Below are positions 6,522-6,603 of a DNA stretch of 6,603 nt, piece by piece (position 1 is the stretch's first letter; every line of letters starts with the position of its first letter). The translations under genes and the position numbers were made by a program. Origin of the DNA: Desulfobacteraceae bacterium (GTDB lineage Bacteria; Desulfobacterota; DSM-4660; Desulfatiglandales; Desulfatiglandaceae); NCBI GenBank assembly GCA_013203065.1, contig JABMQV010000160.1, positions 1 to 6,603 of the forward strand, read 5' to 3'. The notes below the pieces were generated by a model. The model did no database searches. It worked only from the letters and a program-made list of their open reading frames with translations, and had not been told where the DNA came from.

Positions 6522-6552
6522 CGTTACCCAATCACCTCCTCTCCTGTTTTTT

Positions 6553-6603
6553 TTAGTATGAAAAAGGCCAAAGGAGAAAAAAGTTCTTTATCCTTCTCCA
6601 CAT
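6553..6603 (-). CDS. C-terminal tail of a probable LivM-type permease (5' part outside window)
   Basis: The minus-strand frame entering at the right edge reads MWRRIKNFFLLWPFSY and stops at TAA (6553-6555). The ATG at 6601-6603 is just the first visible codon and need not be a start. A basic stretch followed by aromatic residues and ending in WPFSY matches my recollection of the cytoplasmic C-terminus of LivM-like branched-chain permeases in Deltaproteobacteria. That would fit, since both permease genes (LivH, LivM) are otherwise missing from this operon and would be expected just upstream. Only 16 residues are visible, so the assignment rests on a short motif and context. Alternatives are a chance frame or a short leader peptide. 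Confidence 0.45.
   Translation of the reverse strand: MWRRIKNFFLLWPFSY

Noticed and set aside
6525..6540. Plus-strand ATCACCTCCT resembling the 3' end of 16S rRNA
   Set aside because: Only about ten bases match and no other 16S sequence surrounds it; it is simply the complement of a strong Shine-Dalgarno on the minus strand.

Overview
The window is a bacterial chromosomal segment of mid-range base composition. It is dominated by one minus-strand operon for a branched-chain amino acid type (HAAT/Liv) ABC transporter that also encodes an acyl-CoA synthetase. An AMP-forming ligase interleaved with liv genes, the LivF C-terminal tail (residues 252-266, key residues RDVKHYKRRKRW) and the SPOR lipoprotein all resemble what I recall from anaerobic Deltaproteobacteria (Desulfobacterota, e.g. 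syntrophic or sulfate-reducing lineages). The lineage is an inference; no marker gene for it is present.

Layout. Positions 1-372 (+) are the C-terminal half of a 2,3-bisphosphoglycerate-dependent phosphoglycerate mutase (gpmA), cut by the left edge. Converging on it with only a 29-bp gap is a minus-strand lipoprotein gene (402-1298), whose product joins a GNA1162/DUF799-like domain to a C-terminal SPOR domain. Upstream of that, all on the minus strand and read from right to left, are: the last 16 codons of what looks like a LivM-type permease (6553-6603); a 198-bp gap with two inverted repeats and a strong ribosome binding site; a periplasmic substrate-binding protein (5179-6354); a 234-bp gap with two tandem stem-loops; an AMP-forming long-chain acyl-CoA synthetase (3034-4944); livG (2222-3037, ATGA overlap with the ligase); and livF (1373-2176).

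How the genes work together. The binding protein captures a ligand in the periplasm, the permeases (mostly or wholly outside the window) and LivG/LivF import it using ATP, and the ligase probably activates the imported carboxylic acid, or its product, to a CoA thioester. The ligase-livG overlap makes that link stronger than mere proximity. The binding protein differs from LivJ/LivK at the usual pocket motifs, so the substrate may be a fatty, aromatic or other organic acid rather than leucine, isoleucine or valine. The stem-loops flanking the binding-protein gene could set its expression apart from the low-copy ATPases and ligase.

No CRISPR array, rRNA, tRNA or mobile element was seen. Most of the window is ordinary metabolic and transport DNA. 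The points of interest are the ligase-transporter coupling, the lipoprotein domain fusion, and the structured intergenic regions.
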